From Pelagibacterales bacterium SAG-MED22 (GTDB lineage Bacteria > Pseudomonadota > Alphaproteobacteria > Pelagibacterales > Pelagibacteraceae): DNA of 64,000 bases. Location of the stretch: assembly GCA_014653985.1 (NCBI GenBank), contig JACWDT010000002.1, positions 111,821-175,820 of the forward strand, in the 5' to 3' direction. This document shows, in pieces, positions 46,297-56,425 of the stretch. Both the position numbers and the translations under genes were made by a program. The first letter of the stretch is position 1. Each line of letters begins with the position of its first letter. The notes under the pieces were generated by a model. The model was not told the origin of the DNA. It did no database searches and saw only the letters and a list, made by a program, of their open reading frames with translations.

Positions 46297-47598
46297 TTAT
46301 CTTCCAACACCAAAATAATCAATATTCAATTTTTTCATTTTCAAAGAGGAATACATATTTCGCATATCGTATATTTTAAATTTCTTTTTTCTTATTATTT
46401 TTTTGAAATTCAATAATTTAAAATCATTCCACTCAGTGTGTAAAATTACTAAATCTGCATTTAAGCAAGCAGAAGAAATTGTATTGCAGTAATTAACGTT
46501 ATTTAAACCTTTAAAATCATCTTTTTCACCTGAGGGATCGTAATATTTAATTTTACTTTTTTTTTTATTTAGATATTCAATCATTGGTATGCTTGATGCC
46601 TCACGCATATCATCTGTGTTTGGTTTAAATGTTACACCCAAAAAAGTAATAATCTTATTTTTTAAATTACCACCAAGAATTTTTACAACTCTTTTAATTA
46701 ATAAATTTTTTCGATTATCATTTGAATTAACTACACTTTTAACAATGGACAAATCAGTTTTGAATTTATTTCCAATATCAATCAATGCACGAGTATCCTT
46801 TGGAAAACAGGATCCACCATAAGCTGGTCCTGCTCTCAAAAACCTATCACCTATTCTTTCATCTAAACCCATGCCCAGAGATACATCTTTAATGTCAACG
46901 CCTACTTTTTCACATAAATTGGCTATTTCATTAATATATGAAATCTTTGTCGCTAGAAAAGCATTAGAAGCATATTTTATAAGTTCTGCACCTCTTCTTG
47001 AGGTATTAAAGTATCTACTTGTTTTTTTAATAATTGGAAAGTAAAGAGATTTCAATATTCTGTTAGCTTTGTCGCTGTCTGTTCCAATAATAACTCTGTC
47101 AGGATAAATAAAATCTCTTATTGCTTCACCCTCTCTCAAAAACTCAGGATTTGACACAACATCAACTAATTTCTTTTTCTTTAAATTCCTTAAAATCTTC
47201 TCAATTTTATCTCCTGTTGATACAGGTACTGTAGATTTGGTAATTATTATTTTATATTTTTTTTTAATTATTTTCTTTAAATCTTTAGCTACACTAAAAA
47301 CATATTTCAAATCAGCTGAATTAGTATTTTTTTTAGTGGGTGTCCCAACACAAATAAAAATTATATCTGAATTTATTACTGCATTTTTTAAATCTGATGT
47401 GAAAATTAATCGCTTTTGCTTATAATTTTTTTTTAAAATCTCTTCAAGGCCTGGTTCAAAAATAGGGATAATACCTTTATTTAATAAATCAATTTTTTTC
47501 TGATCTTTATCTACACAATAAACTGTATTTCCAATATCAGAAAAACATACTCCACTGACAAGACCAACGTAACCAGTACCTATCATGCAAAGTTTCAT
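46297..47598 (-). CDS. udg: UDP-glucose 6-dehydrogenase
   Basis: Oxidises UDP-glucose to UDP-glucuronate with NAD. The 433 residues carry MKLCMIGTGYVGLVSGVCFSDIGN (Rossmann), NPEFLREGEAIRDF, the catalytic cysteine in GPAYGGSCFPKDTRAL, and GVTFKPNTDDMREASS. Paired with galU (overlap of 4 bases), it should supply UDP-glucuronate for surface polysaccharide or glycolipid. The symbol used elsewhere is also ugd. Confidence 0.95.
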   Translation of the reverse strand: MKLCMIGTGYVGLVSGVCFSDIGNTVYCVDKDQKKIDLLNKGIIPIFEPGLEEILKKNYKQKRLIFTSDLKNAVINSDIIFICVGTPTKKNTNSADLKYVFSVAKDLKKIIKKKYKIIITKSTVPVSTGDKIEKILRNLKKKKLVDVVSNPEFLREGEAIRDFIYPDRVIIGTDSDKANRILKSLYFPIIKKTSRYFNTSRRGAELIKYASNAFLATKISYINEIANLCEKVGVDIKDVSLGMGLDERIGDRFLRAGPAYGGSCFPKDTRALIDIGNKFKTDLSIVKSVVNSNDNRKNLLIKRVVKILGGNLKNKIITFLGVTFKPNTDDMREASSIPMIEYLNKKKSKIKYYDPSGEKDDFKGLNNVNYCNTISSACLNADLVILHTEWNDFKLLNFKKIIRKKKFKIYDMRNMYSSLKMKKLNIDYFGVGR

Positions 47599-48410
47599 AA
47601 TTTACTTATTTCAATATTAGATTTTATAAATCCATTCATTGTACCGCAGTCTAAATATTTACCAGTAAAATTATGTGCAATAAATTTTTCATTTTCATTA
47701 ATTAAAGATTGTATTGCATCAGTTATGTGAATTTCACCACCTTTACCAGGCACTTGGTTAGATAATTTATTAAAAATCGTCTTTGGTAAAATATATCTAC
47801 CAATTACCGCTTTATTTGAGGGGGCATTTTTTATAGATGGTTTTTCTACGACTTGTTTAATAATAAAATTATTTTTAGATACTTTTTTACTTAAATTATA
47901 AATACCCCATCTGGATACTGTTTTTTTTTCAACTTTCATGCTAGCCATGATAGATGATTTGTGTCTCTTATGAGCAGAAATCATAGATTTTGAACAATTA
48001 TGTTTCATTATCAAATCATCAGGTAACAACATTAAAAAATATTTATCTTTGATAAATTTTTTTGTTTTAAGAACAGCGTCACCTGTTCCTTTAGGTTTAT
48101 TTTGATAAACAAATTTTATCATTTTTTTGTATTTAAGAATTTTATTATATTCCTCAATAATTTTTGGATCTTTTTTCTTTTTGATAATATTATTATAAAA
48201 TGCATCACTGTAAAAATACTTTTTAATCATCATTTTCTTCTTGGAAATAATAAAAATTATTTCTTGTATGCCAGCATCAATACATTCGTCTAATATATAT
48301 TCAATACCAGGTTTGCCATTTATTGGTAATAACTCTTTTGCAAAAACACTTGTCAAAGGTAATAATCTGGTCCCTAGACCAGCTAATGGAATTATAGCTT
48401 GTTTAATCAT
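47595..48410 (-). CDS. galU: UTP-glucose-1-phosphate uridylyltransferase
   Basis: Makes UDP-glucose. The 271 residues show QAIIPLAGLGTRLLPLTSVFAKELLPI at the N-terminus, KPGIEYILDECIDAGI, the LMLLPDDLI region and VEKPSIKNAPSNKAVIGRYI. It is shorter than the usual 290-300 but has all nucleotidyltransferase motifs. It diverges from panC with only 34 bases between start codons. Confidence 0.95.
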   Translation of the reverse strand: MIKQAIIPLAGLGTRLLPLTSVFAKELLPINGKPGIEYILDECIDAGIQEIIFIISKKKMMIKKYFYSDAFYNNIIKKKKDPKIIEEYNKILKYKKMIKFVYQNKPKGTGDAVLKTKKFIKDKYFLMLLPDDLIMKHNCSKSMISAHKRHKSSIMASMKVEKKTVSRWGIYNLSKKVSKNNFIIKQVVEKPSIKNAPSNKAVIGRYILPKTIFNKLSNQVPGKGGEIHITDAIQSLINENEKFIAHNFTGKYLDCGTMNGFIKSNIEISKL

Positions 48411-48444
48411 TTAAATGTTTTACTTATTTAATACTTTTACACAA

Positions 48445-49260
48445 ATGAAAATTTTATTAAATAAAAAATCATTGACTAAATCATTGGGGCCTTTTAATGA
48501 CATTGGGTTTGTTCCTACTATGGGCTCTATACATAAAGGACATTTATCACTTATTAATAGATCTAATCAAGTTTGCAATAAAACAATTGTTAGTATTTTT
48601 GTAAATCCAAAACAATTTAATAATAAAAAAGATTTTAAAACTTATCCAAAAAATATGAAGAAAGATTTACAATTATTGAGAAAAACAAAACAAGTTGACT
48701 TTATCTATATTCCAAAATCAAAAGATATCTTTAACAATAACAAGAAACCAAAAATTAGAATTAATAAAAAAGATAAGATTTTATGTGCTAAATTTAGAAA
48801 GGGCCATTTTGAAGGTGTTTTGGATGTAATGGATAGGTTAACAGATATAGTAGAACCAAATAAAATTTTTATGGGTGAAAAGGATTTTCAGCAATTATTT
48901 TTAGTTAAAAAATTTTTAAAAAATAAATATAATACAAAAGTTGTAGGATGCAAAACAATTCGTCAAAAAAATAAAGTTGCTTTATCCTCAAGAAATTATT
49001 TATTATCTAAAGAAAATATTGCTTTAGCAAGTGTAATAATAAAAAAATTAATTAATTTGAAAAAAAATATTAAATTAAAAAAAAATAAAAATAGATACTT
49101 AAAAATGGTTAAAAATGATTTGGAGAAAAAATTTAATATTAATATTGAGTACTTAGAATTAAGGAATGTATACAACCTAAAATTATCTAGTGCTATTAAC
49201 AAATCTAGGTTGTTTGTGGCGTATTATTTAAATGGTGTAAGATTAATAGATAATTTATAA
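48445..49260 (+). CDS. panC: Pantothenate synthetase
   Basis: Joins pantoate and beta-alanine with ATP to form pantothenate. The 271 residues show FVPTMGSIHKGHLSLI (the HxGH motif), SIFVNPKQF, FRKGHFEGVLDVM, MGEKDFQQLF and VALSSRNYLLS. I chose the ATG at 48445 because it places PTMG at the usual distance; an ATG at 48415 adds ten residues. panB and panD are not in the window, so whether the pathway is whole is not known. It overlaps mgtE by 6 bases at the end. Confidence 0.94.
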   Translation: MKILLNKKSLTKSLGPFNDIGFVPTMGSIHKGHLSLINRSNQVCNKTIVSIFVNPKQFNNKKDFKTYPKNMKKDLQLLRKTKQVDFIYIPKSKDIFNNNKKPKIRINKKDKILCAKFRKGHFEGVLDVMDRLTDIVEPNKIFMGEKDFQQLFLVKKFLKNKYNTKVVGCKTIRQKNKVALSSRNYLLSKENIALASVIIKKLINLKKNIKLKKNKNRYLKMVKNDLEKKFNINIEYLELRNVYNLKLSSAINKSRLFVAYYLNGVRLIDNL

Positions 49261-50628
49261 GAAATAAGCCCCTACTCCTAGAAAAGATACAAAACCAATT
49301 ACGTCTGTTATTGTGGTAACAAATACACTTGAAGCTATTGCTGGGTCAATATTCATTTTTTTTAGAGTGAAAGGAACTAATATTCCAAACAAACCTGCAA
49401 TAATCATTGTTAATACCATCGAAATAGCAATTATTAATGAGAGAAGATTATCTTGAAACCATACTTGAACAATGAAAGCGCTTATTACTGCAAAAATAAC
49501 TCCATTTAAAATACCAATTGAAAATTCTTTAAAAACATTTGATGAGAAATTGTTTTTAGTTAAATCATTAGTTGCAATCGTTCGAACAGTGACAGCCAAT
49601 GTTTGCATTCCAGCATTTCCGCCCATAGATGCTACTATAGGCATTAAAAAAGCTAAAACCACCATTTGTTCTATTGTTGCACCAAATAAACTAATGCACC
49701 AAGTTGCTAGAAATGCAGTAAATAAATTAAGAAGTAACCAATTAAATCTTCTCTTTGTTTTTGTTATTACCCCATCTGTGATTTCCTCATCACCAACCCC
49801 TGCTAAACGTAATGCATCTTCTTCAGCTTCTTCTTTTAATACTGTTAGAACATCATCATTCATGATCATACCAACAAGCTTGTTGTTTTTATCAACAACT
49901 GCTGCTGAATTTAGATTGTAATTTTCAAATAAATTAGCAACCTCCTCCCTATCCATATCAACCGGTATTAATAATTGAGACTCTGACATTACGGTTGCCA
50001 TTTTGGTATCTCTTGGTGATGTTAATACCTTGGAGGACGGAACAGTACCAACTGGATTAAAGTCTTCATTAACTATAAATATTTCTAAAAATTCCTCAGG
50101 GAGATCCTTGTTTTCTCTCAAATAATCAATTGTTTGTCCTACAGACCAGTTACTAGGTATAGCAGTAAATTCTCTTTGCATTAATCTAGCAGCCGTATCT
50201 TCTGGATAACTTAAACTCTCCAATAAAGCGAAACGATCTTTGGGTGGTAAAGAGCTAAGAATATTATTTTTATCTTCTTCAGGAACATTTTCTAAAATAG
50301 ATATTGCATCATCAGAATCTAAATTTTTAATAATACTTACAATTGAATCAGAAGATAAATTAGTAATAATTTCTGTTTGTATAGATTCGTTTAACTCAAC
50401 AAATACTTCTGGATCTATATTAAAGTTATTTAGTTTAATTAAACTTTCTCTATCATTTTGATTTAAGTGTTCAATTATATCTGCCGCATCAGCAGGGTGC
50501 ATTTCGCTGAAAGAATTAGTAATAAATTGAGCGTCATTGTTAGCTATTTTTGAGGTAACAACTCTGATGTACTCTTTATTAAATTCAAAATTTACTTTTT
50601 TATCTTTAGTTTTTTTTGTTAAAGACAT
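49255..50628 (-). CDS. mgtE: Magnesium transporter MgtE
   Basis: A 457-residue Mg2+ channel. It has an N-terminal helical domain with AADIIEHLNQNDRESLI, a CBS pair (about 140-265, with ATVMSESQLLIPVDMDREEVANLFENYNLNSAAVVDKNNKLVGMI) that senses Mg2+, a plug helix, then five membrane helices. The membrane part has FLMPIVASMGGNAGMQTLAV with the pore signature. It is complete in length. It diverges from lipB. Confidence 0.93.
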   Translation of the reverse strand: MSLTKKTKDKKVNFEFNKEYIRVVTSKIANNDAQFITNSFSEMHPADAADIIEHLNQNDRESLIKLNNFNIDPEVFVELNESIQTEIITNLSSDSIVSIIKNLDSDDAISILENVPEEDKNNILSSLPPKDRFALLESLSYPEDTAARLMQREFTAIPSNWSVGQTIDYLRENKDLPEEFLEIFIVNEDFNPVGTVPSSKVLTSPRDTKMATVMSESQLLIPVDMDREEVANLFENYNLNSAAVVDKNNKLVGMIMNDDVLTVLKEEAEEDALRLAGVGDEEITDGVITKTKRRFNWLLLNLFTAFLATWCISLFGATIEQMVVLAFLMPIVASMGGNAGMQTLAVTVRTIATNDLTKNNFSSNVFKEFSIGILNGVIFAVISAFIVQVWFQDNLLSLIIAISMVLTMIIAGLFGILVPFTLKKMNIDPAIASSVFVTTITDVIGFVSFLGVGAYFL

Positions 50629-50649
50629 AGATCTACCTATAATTTAGAT

Positions 50650-50678
50650 TTGCACTATTAATACATAATAAAGATAAT
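50650..50678 (+). promoter_or_regulatory. Candidate lipB promoter
   Basis: TTGCAC (50650-50655) and GATAAT (50673-50678) are 17 bases apart in the 61-base divergent gap before lipB. The predicted leader is only about 5 bases. On the other strand, TTGTAT and TAATAG 16 bases apart could serve mgtE but are weaker. Confidence 0.4.
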
Positions 50679-50689
50679 ACAATTTATAA

Positions 50690-51307
50690 ATGAATATAGA
50701 GATCAAAAAGTCAGTAAAACCGGTAAATTATATTGATGCCATAAATATTATGGAAGAAAGACTAGAGCAAATATTTAACAATAAAAAGAAAGAATTGATT
50801 TGGACCTTAGAGCATAAGGAGATTTACACTGCTGGAACAAGTTACAACGAAATAGATATTATTGATAAATCAATCAAAATTATTGAAACTAATAGAGGTG
50901 GAAAAATTACTTGTCATGGTCCTGGGCAATTAATTTTTTACTTTGTTTTAGACTTAAGAAAAAAAAAAGATATTAGAAAATTTATTAATTCTATTGAAAA
51001 AACAATTATAGAAACTTTAAAAACTTTTGATATAGAAACTTTTTCCGATAAAGATAATATTGGGATCTGGTATAATGAAAACGGTAAAGTAAAAAAAGTT
51101 GCAGCAATTGGAGTGCGTGTGAAAAAATGGATTGCTTATCACGGTTTTGCTATAAATATAAACAATAATTTAGATCTATATAAAAAAATTATACCTTGCG
51201 GAATAAAAGATAAAGGAATTACAAATTTAATTAAAATTAAAAAAAAAGATTATTCAAAATTAGGAGATTTATTAATAGAAAAATTTATTTTAAACCTGAA
51301 AAACTAA
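50690..51307 (+). CDS. lipB: Octanoyltransferase LipB
   Basis: Moves octanoate from acyl-ACP to lipoyl domains. The 205 residues show [37 protein letters not shown], the catalytic lysine Lys136 in [23 protein letters not shown] and the catalytic cysteine Cys170 in [14 protein letters not shown]. Its last 23 bases overlap the convergent RluA-family gene. Confidence 0.95.
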   Translation: MNIEIKKSVKPVNYIDAINIMEERLEQIFNNKKKELIWTLEHKEIYTAGTSYNEIDIIDKSIKIIETNRGGKITCHGPGQLIFYFVLDLRKKKDIRKFINSIEKTIIETLKTFDIETFSDKDNIGIWYNENGKVKKVAAIGVRVKKWIAYHGFAININNNLDLYKKIIPCGIKDKGITNLIKIKKKDYSKLGDLLIEKFILNLKN

Positions 51308-52202
51308 GTCTTTTTGTTTTCAATAAATTTCTAAAATAATCGGGTAATAAAGCAGTATAAGTATGTTTAACATTATTAATAATAAATTTTATTTGATATG
51401 AGTGGAGCATTAAATTTTTATTAAGACCTTTAGTAGAATTTGATAATTTATATTTAATATCTCCAAAAATCGGCTGATCCAATGCATACAGTTGTTTTCT
51501 TAATTGATGCTTGCGACCTGTAATTGGCTTTAGTTCGACTAAACTTGCCTCTGAATTTTTATCGAGTACTTTGTATAATGTTTTAGCTTTTTCTATAATT
51601 CTTTTTTCTCCATCATATCTTATTAAATCATCATTCCATTCACCTGAATCTTTAACAAGTTCTCCATGACAGATCGCTAAATAGGTTTTATGAACTTTCC
51701 TTAGTCTAAATAAAGAAGTTAATAATTGTGCACTTTCTCTATTTTTTGCCATAATAAATACTCCAGATGTATCTTTATCTAAACGGTGAACTGAAAATGG
51801 TTTTGTGCCTTGGAAGATTTCACTTTTAGAAAAAATATCAACAAGGTTTTTTTTTGATTTAGTTCCACCTTGAACTGATATTCCAGAATTTTTATTTAAT
51901 ACTATGAAGTTTTCATTATTATCTATTATTTGATCTTCGTTTGATTTTATAACTTCCTTGGATGGTTTAAATTTAATTTTATTTTGTACAATCGACTCTT
52001 TAAATTCAATATTAAATAAATCAATATTATCTTTTGTACTAATTTTTTGCGAACTTTTAATTTTTTTTTTATTTAATTTGATTTTACCTGAACGTAAATA
52101 TTTTTCTATTAGTCCTTGGGGTATCTTTCCAAATTTAAACCTGACCCATCGATCAATACGCATATCATGACACGTTGAATCAACGATGTAAGACTTTTTC
52201 AT
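51285..52202 (-). CDS. RluA-family 23S rRNA pseudouridine synthase (RluC-like)
   Basis: The 305 residues have an N-terminal S4 RNA-binding domain ([27 protein letters not shown]) and the RluA catalytic domain. That domain shows [13 protein letters not shown], the catalytic Asp142 in [19 protein letters not shown], and [27 protein letters not shown]. The S4 domain and size favour RluC, but rRNA target is inferred. It follows downstream of rplQ by 10 bases on the same strand. Confidence 0.88.
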   Translation of the reverse strand: MKKSYIVDSTCHDMRIDRWVRFKFGKIPQGLIEKYLRSGKIKLNKKKIKSSQKISTKDNIDLFNIEFKESIVQNKIKFKPSKEVIKSNEDQIIDNNENFIVLNKNSGISVQGGTKSKKNLVDIFSKSEIFQGTKPFSVHRLDKDTSGVFIMAKNRESAQLLTSLFRLRKVHKTYLAICHGELVKDSGEWNDDLIRYDGEKRIIEKAKTLYKVLDKNSEASLVELKPITGRKHQLRKQLYALDQPIFGDIKYKLSNSTKGLNKNLMLHSYQIKFIINNVKHTYTALLPDYFRNLLKTKRLSFSGLK

Positions 52203-52212
52203 GACTTTAAAT

Positions 52213-52653
52213 TTATGCTGATGCTTGTTTTTCTACACCTTTGGGTGGTTCTTTAGTTGTGTCTTTTTTTGGTTTATCTACTCTTTTGGCTTCTACATCT
52301 CTATCAACAAATTCAATTATTGCCATTGGTGCATTATCACCATATCTAAATCCAGCCTTAATAATTCTAGTATATCCACCTTTTCTGTTTTCATATCTTT
52401 TAGAAAGTGTTTTTTTAACTTTATTTGCAGACTTAATATCTTGAAGTTGCGTAACTAACATTTTAGTTGTTTGTAAAGTTTCCTTTTTTCCTAAAGTAAT
52501 AATTTTATCTGCTTGAGGTTTTAAAAATTTTGCTTTTGGCAAGGTAGTTTTAATTTGTTCATATTTTATTAAAGAGTTAAGCATATTCTTTAATAAAGCT
52601 TTTCTATGCTCAGAAGTTCTATTTAACTTCTTGTTAGCCATTCCATGTCTCAT
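52213..52653 (-). CDS. rplQ: 50S ribosomal protein L17
   Basis: The 146 residues open with [25 protein letters not shown], then LPKAKFLKPQADKIITLGK, and GYTRIIKAGFRYGDNAPMAIIEFVDR, the L17 blocks. A charged C-terminal tail of about 25 residues is added. It is the last ribosomal gene of the alpha segment, starting at the last base of rpoA. Confidence 0.96.
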   Translation of the reverse strand: MRHGMANKKLNRTSEHRKALLKNMLNSLIKYEQIKTTLPKAKFLKPQADKIITLGKKETLQTTKMLVTQLQDIKSANKVKKTLSKRYENRKGGYTRIIKAGFRYGDNAPMAIIEFVDRDVEAKRVDKPKKDTTKEPPKGVEKQASA

Positions 52654-53681
52654 TAAATGGCTTCCTCTAATTTTTTAGACATTTCTGCAATATTGTCTGG
52701 TGGCCAGTTAGGTATTTCCATACCTAGATATAATGACATACCAGTTAGAACTTCTTTAATTTCATTTAAAGATTTTCTTCCAAAATTAGGGGTCCTTAGC
52801 ATTTCACCTTCAGATTTTTGAACTAAATCTCCAATGTAGATAATATTATCATTTTTCAAACAATTCATAGATCTAACAGACAGTTCTAGCTCATCTACTT
52901 TTCTTAATAAATTTTTATTGAACTCAGGTTCTGTTGAAACTTCTTTCACTGGAGCTTCAACTGGTTCATCAAAGTTGATAAACATTTTTAGTTGATCTTG
53001 AAAAATTCTTGCTGAATAAGCAACAGCGTCCTCAGCTGATATAGATCCATTAGTTTCGACTTCCATAATTAGTTTGTCATAATCGAGTGCTTTTCCTTCT
53101 CTAGCGGTACTTACAGAAAATGAAACCTTTTTTACTGGACTGTACAGTGAGTCGATAGCAATTAATCCTAACGGTGGTTCCTCTGGCTTATTAAGATCAG
53201 CTGGCACATAGCCTTTTCCAGTACTAACATTCATTTCCATATGAAAAGAAGTCTTTTCGTCTAGATTACAAATTACTAATTCTGGATTTAATATTTCAAC
53301 ATCAGCAACAGGTGCAATATCAGAAGCTTTAATTTCACCTGGCCCTTTGGCATCTAAAATTAATTTTTTTGTACCCTCTGAATTACATTTTAACGCTAAA
53401 GATTTAACGTTTAAAACAATATCTGTTACATCTTCTCTAACACCTTTAATTGATGTAAATTCGTGTAGAACACCATCTATTTGTATCGATGTAACTGCTG
53501 CTCCTCTTATTGAAGAAAGTAAAATTCTTCTAAGTGAATTTCCTAAAGTTAGGCCATAACCCTTTTCTAATGGTTCAGCAACTATTTTTGCATGGGTTAA
53601 GTCATCACTTATTTGCACATCTAGTTTTGACGGCTTAATTAATGACTTCCAATTTTTTATATTAACATTTTCGACTTCCAT
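52653..53681 (-). CDS. rpoA: RNA polymerase alpha subunit
   Basis: The 342 residues show the assembly domain ([29 protein letters not shown], about 37-65; then [16 protein letters not shown]) and the C-terminal DNA/activator-binding domain from about 260 ([31 protein letters not shown]). It starts at the last base of rpsK and ends at the first of rplQ. Confidence 0.97.
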   Translation of the reverse strand: MEVENVNIKNWKSLIKPSKLDVQISDDLTHAKIVAEPLEKGYGLTLGNSLRRILLSSIRGAAVTSIQIDGVLHEFTSIKGVREDVTDIVLNVKSLALKCNSEGTKKLILDAKGPGEIKASDIAPVADVEILNPELVICNLDEKTSFHMEMNVSTGKGYVPADLNKPEEPPLGLIAIDSLYSPVKKVSFSVSTAREGKALDYDKLIMEVETNGSISAEDAVAYSARIFQDQLKMFINFDEPVEAPVKEVSTEPEFNKNLLRKVDELELSVRSMNCLKNDNIIYIGDLVQKSEGEMLRTPNFGRKSLNEIKEVLTGMSLYLGMEIPNWPPDNIAEMSKKLEEAI

Positions 53682-54130
53682 TAAACTCTCCTTTTCTTTG
53701 GTGGTCTAGTCCCATTATGAGGCATGGGTGTAGTGTCTTTAATAGACAAAATTTTAAATCCTCTTGCTTGTAAAGCTCTCAAAGCAGTTTCTCTACCTGA
53801 TCCTGGTCCTTTTACTTCAACAGATAAAGTTTTCATTCCATACTCTAGTGCTTTTGAAGCAGCGGAGTCTGCAGCAATCTGTGCAGCATATGGAGTAGAT
53901 TTTCTTGATCCTTTAAAACCTTTTTGACCAGCTGAAGCCCAAGATATTACATTACCATTTGTATCAGCTATTGAAATTATTGTGTTATTAAAAGTTGATT
54001 GTACATATGCAATTCCATTTAGAATATTCTTTTTAACTTTCTTCTTTTTAGAATAAGAACTTTTTGCACTCTTTTTAGAGGATTTCTCTACCTTCTGATC
54101 GTTATTTTCAATTTTATCAGATTTTGCCAT
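53681..54130 (-). CDS. rpsK: 30S ribosomal protein S11
   Basis: The 149 residues include [46 protein letters not shown] and end in [16 protein letters not shown], standard S11. An extra Lys/Ser-rich N-terminus of about 30 residues precedes the conserved domain. rpmJ, found nearby in some bacteria, is not present between rpsM and secY here. Confidence 0.96.
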   Translation of the reverse strand: MAKSDKIENNDQKVEKSSKKSAKSSYSKKKKVKKNILNGIAYVQSTFNNTIISIADTNGNVISWASAGQKGFKGSRKSTPYAAQIAADSAASKALEYGMKTLSVEVKGPGSGRETALRALQARGFKILSIKDTTPMPHNGTRPPKKRRV

Positions 54131-54132
54131 GA

Positions 54133-54516
54133 CTATTTTTTAGTTGGTGTTAATTTCTTTCCTGCAATTGCTATTGCTTTTCCTTTTCTTGTTCTTGCAT
54201 TACATCTAGTTCTTTGACCTCTAACTGGTAATTTTTTTCTATGTCTGGTTCCTCTATAACAAGCTAGATCGATTAATCTTTTTATACTTAGTGAATAATC
54301 CCTTCTAAGATCTCCTTCAACTTTAAAATTTTGGTCTATATACTCACGTATTTTTAAAATTTCATCATCGGTGAGATCGTTAACTCTTTTGGCTTTTGGA
54401 ATTTCAAGTGAGGAACAAATCTGATTAGAAAATTTATCTCCTATTCCATAGATATAAGTAAGTCCAATGTGGACAAGTTTGTTTTGTGGAATATTTATAC
54501 CTGCGATACGAGCCAT
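54133..54516 (-). CDS. rpsM: 30S ribosomal protein S13
   Basis: The 127 residues show [25 protein letters not shown], then [41 protein letters not shown], all diagnostic of S13. It has its own predicted promoter in the 55-base gap after adk, so the alpha segment (rpsM-rpsK-rpoA-rplQ) may be partly independent. Confidence 0.97.
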   Translation of the reverse strand: MARIAGINIPQNKLVHIGLTYIYGIGDKFSNQICSSLEIPKAKRVNDLTDDEILKIREYIDQNFKVEGDLRRDYSLSIKRLIDLACYRGTRHRKKLPVRGQRTRCNARTRKGKAIAIAGKKLTPTKK

Positions 54517-54539
54517 AAGATTTGTGATAAATTGTGCCT

Positions 54540-54567
54540 TTTATATAAGAAGATTAATCAAAGTCAA
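54540..54567 (-). promoter_or_regulatory. Promoter in front of rpsM-rpsK-rpoA-rplQ
   Basis: On the minus strand TTGACT (54567-54562) and TATAAA (54545-54540) are 16 bases apart, inside the 55-base adk-rpsM gap, which is by far the widest space in the ribosomal block. The leader would be about 17 bases. Confidence 0.5.
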
Positions 54568-54571
54568 CGCC

Positions 54572-55135
54572 TTAAACATTGATAAAAGCGTCGATTTTAT
54601 TGGTTATTTGTTCGATTTCATCACTTCCATCAATTTCATGGAAATTAGAATTTTTAGAATAGAAATCTAAAACTGGTTTAGTTGTTTCCATGTAAGTGTC
54701 ATACCTTTTTAAAATTGTATCCAATTCATCGTCTGATCTTTTTTCAAGGATTTTTCTTTTTTGTATTCTTTTGATTATTGTCTCTTTGTTAACATTAAGA
54801 AAAAAAACAAAATCTATCTTCTGGTTTGAACTATCAAGTAATAAGTCTAGATTTTTTGCCTGATTTATCGACCGTGGATAGCCATCAAATATTAATTTGT
54901 TTTTTTTTTGAGGATCAAATACATGTTTTTCTAAAAGTTGATTAACAATATCGTCACTAACAAACCTGCCATCATTCATAACATCAATAATTTTTTTACC
55001 AATATCTGAATTGTTTTTTATTTCCTCCCTTAAAATATCTCCTGTTGAAATTTGAAAATTACTAAGTTTTTTTACTAAATATTTAGCTTGAGTTCCTTTA
55101 CCAGCACCCGGAGGTCCAAATAAAATTATATTCAC
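54572..55135 (-). CDS. adk: Adenylate kinase (short form)
   Basis: Interconverts ATP+AMP and 2 ADP. The 187 residues have the P-loop ILFGPPGAGKGTQAKYL, ISTGDILREE, DGRFVSDDIV, FDGYPRSINQA and RSDDELDTILKRYD. The LID is short, without the zinc cysteines or long insert of the E. coli enzyme. It follows secY immediately, the secY-adk-rpsM order of alphaproteobacteria. Confidence 0.96.
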   Translation of the reverse strand: MNIILFGPPGAGKGTQAKYLVKKLSNFQISTGDILREEIKNNSDIGKKIIDVMNDGRFVSDDIVNQLLEKHVFDPQKKNKLIFDGYPRSINQAKNLDLLLDSSNQKIDFVFFLNVNKETIIKRIQKRKILEKRSDDELDTILKRYDTYMETTKPVLDFYSKNSNFHEIDGSDEIEQITNKIDAFINV

Positions 55136-56416
55136 TTATCTACCAAATTTAGTTTTTTTAATTAATTGTTCGTACTGTGAACTCATCAATCTAGTTTGGA
55201 TTTGTGTTACAGTATCAATGGCAACTACAACAACAATTAAAATTGAAGCACCACCTAAATAAAAAGGAATAGGATAATTTGCAATTAAAAATTCAGGCAT
55301 TAAACATACCAAAGTTAAATATAAAGCACCAATAGTAGTAAGTTTGGTAGAAATGTTTTCAATATACATTGCAGTGCTTTCACCCGGTCTAATACCTGGA
55401 ACAAACCCACCATATTTTCTTAAATTTTCTGCCGTCTCTGTTGGGTTAAATGTTATAGATGTGTAAAAAAAAGTGAAAAATATTATTCCAGATGCATAAA
55501 GCAACATGTATAAAGGCTGACCCTGAGTGAAGAATGAACTTAAATTTAAAAAAGTTTCGTTATCTGAGAAAGAAAAATTTGAAAAAGTTACTGGTAATAA
55601 TAAAAGTGCAGAAGCAAATATAGCAGGTATTACACCTGCTTGATTTATTTTTAAGGGTAAATGCGATGATTCTCCACCGTACATTTTGTTACCCATTTGT
55701 CTTTTGGGATAATTAATGAGAATTTTTCTTAGTGCTCTTTCCATAAATACAACAAACAATATTGTCAAAATCAATAAAACAAATATAGCTAAGATCATAA
55801 AGGTTGATACAGCACCTGTTCTTCCAAGTTCAAAAGTTGTCACAAGAGCCCTAGGTATTTCTGCAACAATCCCCGCGAAAATTATTAATGATATACCATT
55901 ACCAATTCCTCTTTGGGTAATTTGTTCACCTAGCCACATTAAAAATATAGTACCAGCTACAATAGTTGTTACAGTTGTGATTTTAAAAAAAGCTCCAGGA
56001 TTAATGACTAAATCTGCCGAAGATTCTAAACCAACTGATAATCCATAACCTTGCACAGTTGCTAACAAAACAGTTCCATATCTTGTAATTTGAGTAATTT
56101 TTGCTCTTCCAGTTTCACCTTGTGCTTTTAGGTTTTTAAAATAATCGGATACCCCAGTTAAAAGCTGAACAATAATTGCAGAAGAAATATATGGCATGAT
56201 ACCAAGAGCGAAAATAGCCATTCGACTAACAGCACCACCTGCAAATACGTTAAACATTCCAAGCAATCCCTTTTGATTGCCGTCCATCATTACCTTTAAT
56301 TGTTCTGGATCTATACCTGGAAGAGGAACAAATGTTCCAAATCTATATACGGCAAGAATAAAGATAGTAAATATTATTCTATTTCGTAAATCAGTTGTTG
56401 ATGATGAACCACTCAT
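55136..56416 (-). CDS. secY: Protein translocase subunit SecY
   Basis: The central 10-helix pore of the Sec translocon. The 426 residues show VYRFGTFVPLPGIDPEQL, the plug region GLLGMFNVFAGGAVSRMAIFALGIMPYISSAIIVQLL, GIGNGISLIIFAGI and GFVPGIRPGEST, and end with a basic cytosolic tail. It lies between rplO and adk. Confidence 0.97.
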   Translation of the reverse strand: MSGSSSTTDLRNRIIFTIFILAVYRFGTFVPLPGIDPEQLKVMMDGNQKGLLGMFNVFAGGAVSRMAIFALGIMPYISSAIIVQLLTGVSDYFKNLKAQGETGRAKITQITRYGTVLLATVQGYGLSVGLESSADLVINPGAFFKITTVTTIVAGTIFLMWLGEQITQRGIGNGISLIIFAGIVAEIPRALVTTFELGRTGAVSTFMILAIFVLLILTILFVVFMERALRKILINYPKRQMGNKMYGGESSHLPLKINQAGVIPAIFASALLLLPVTFSNFSFSDNETFLNLSSFFTQGQPLYMLLYASGIIFFTFFYTSITFNPTETAENLRKYGGFVPGIRPGESTAMYIENISTKLTTIGALYLTLVCLMPEFLIANYPIPFYLGGASILIVVVVAIDTVTQIQTRLMSSQYEQLIKKTKFGR

Positions 56417-56425
56417 ATCAATTAA

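Noticed and set aside
49472..49921. 149-codon open frame antisense to mgtE
   Set aside because: It is the shadow of the conserved mgtE membrane and CBS segments; no ribosome-binding site and no recognisable protein features.
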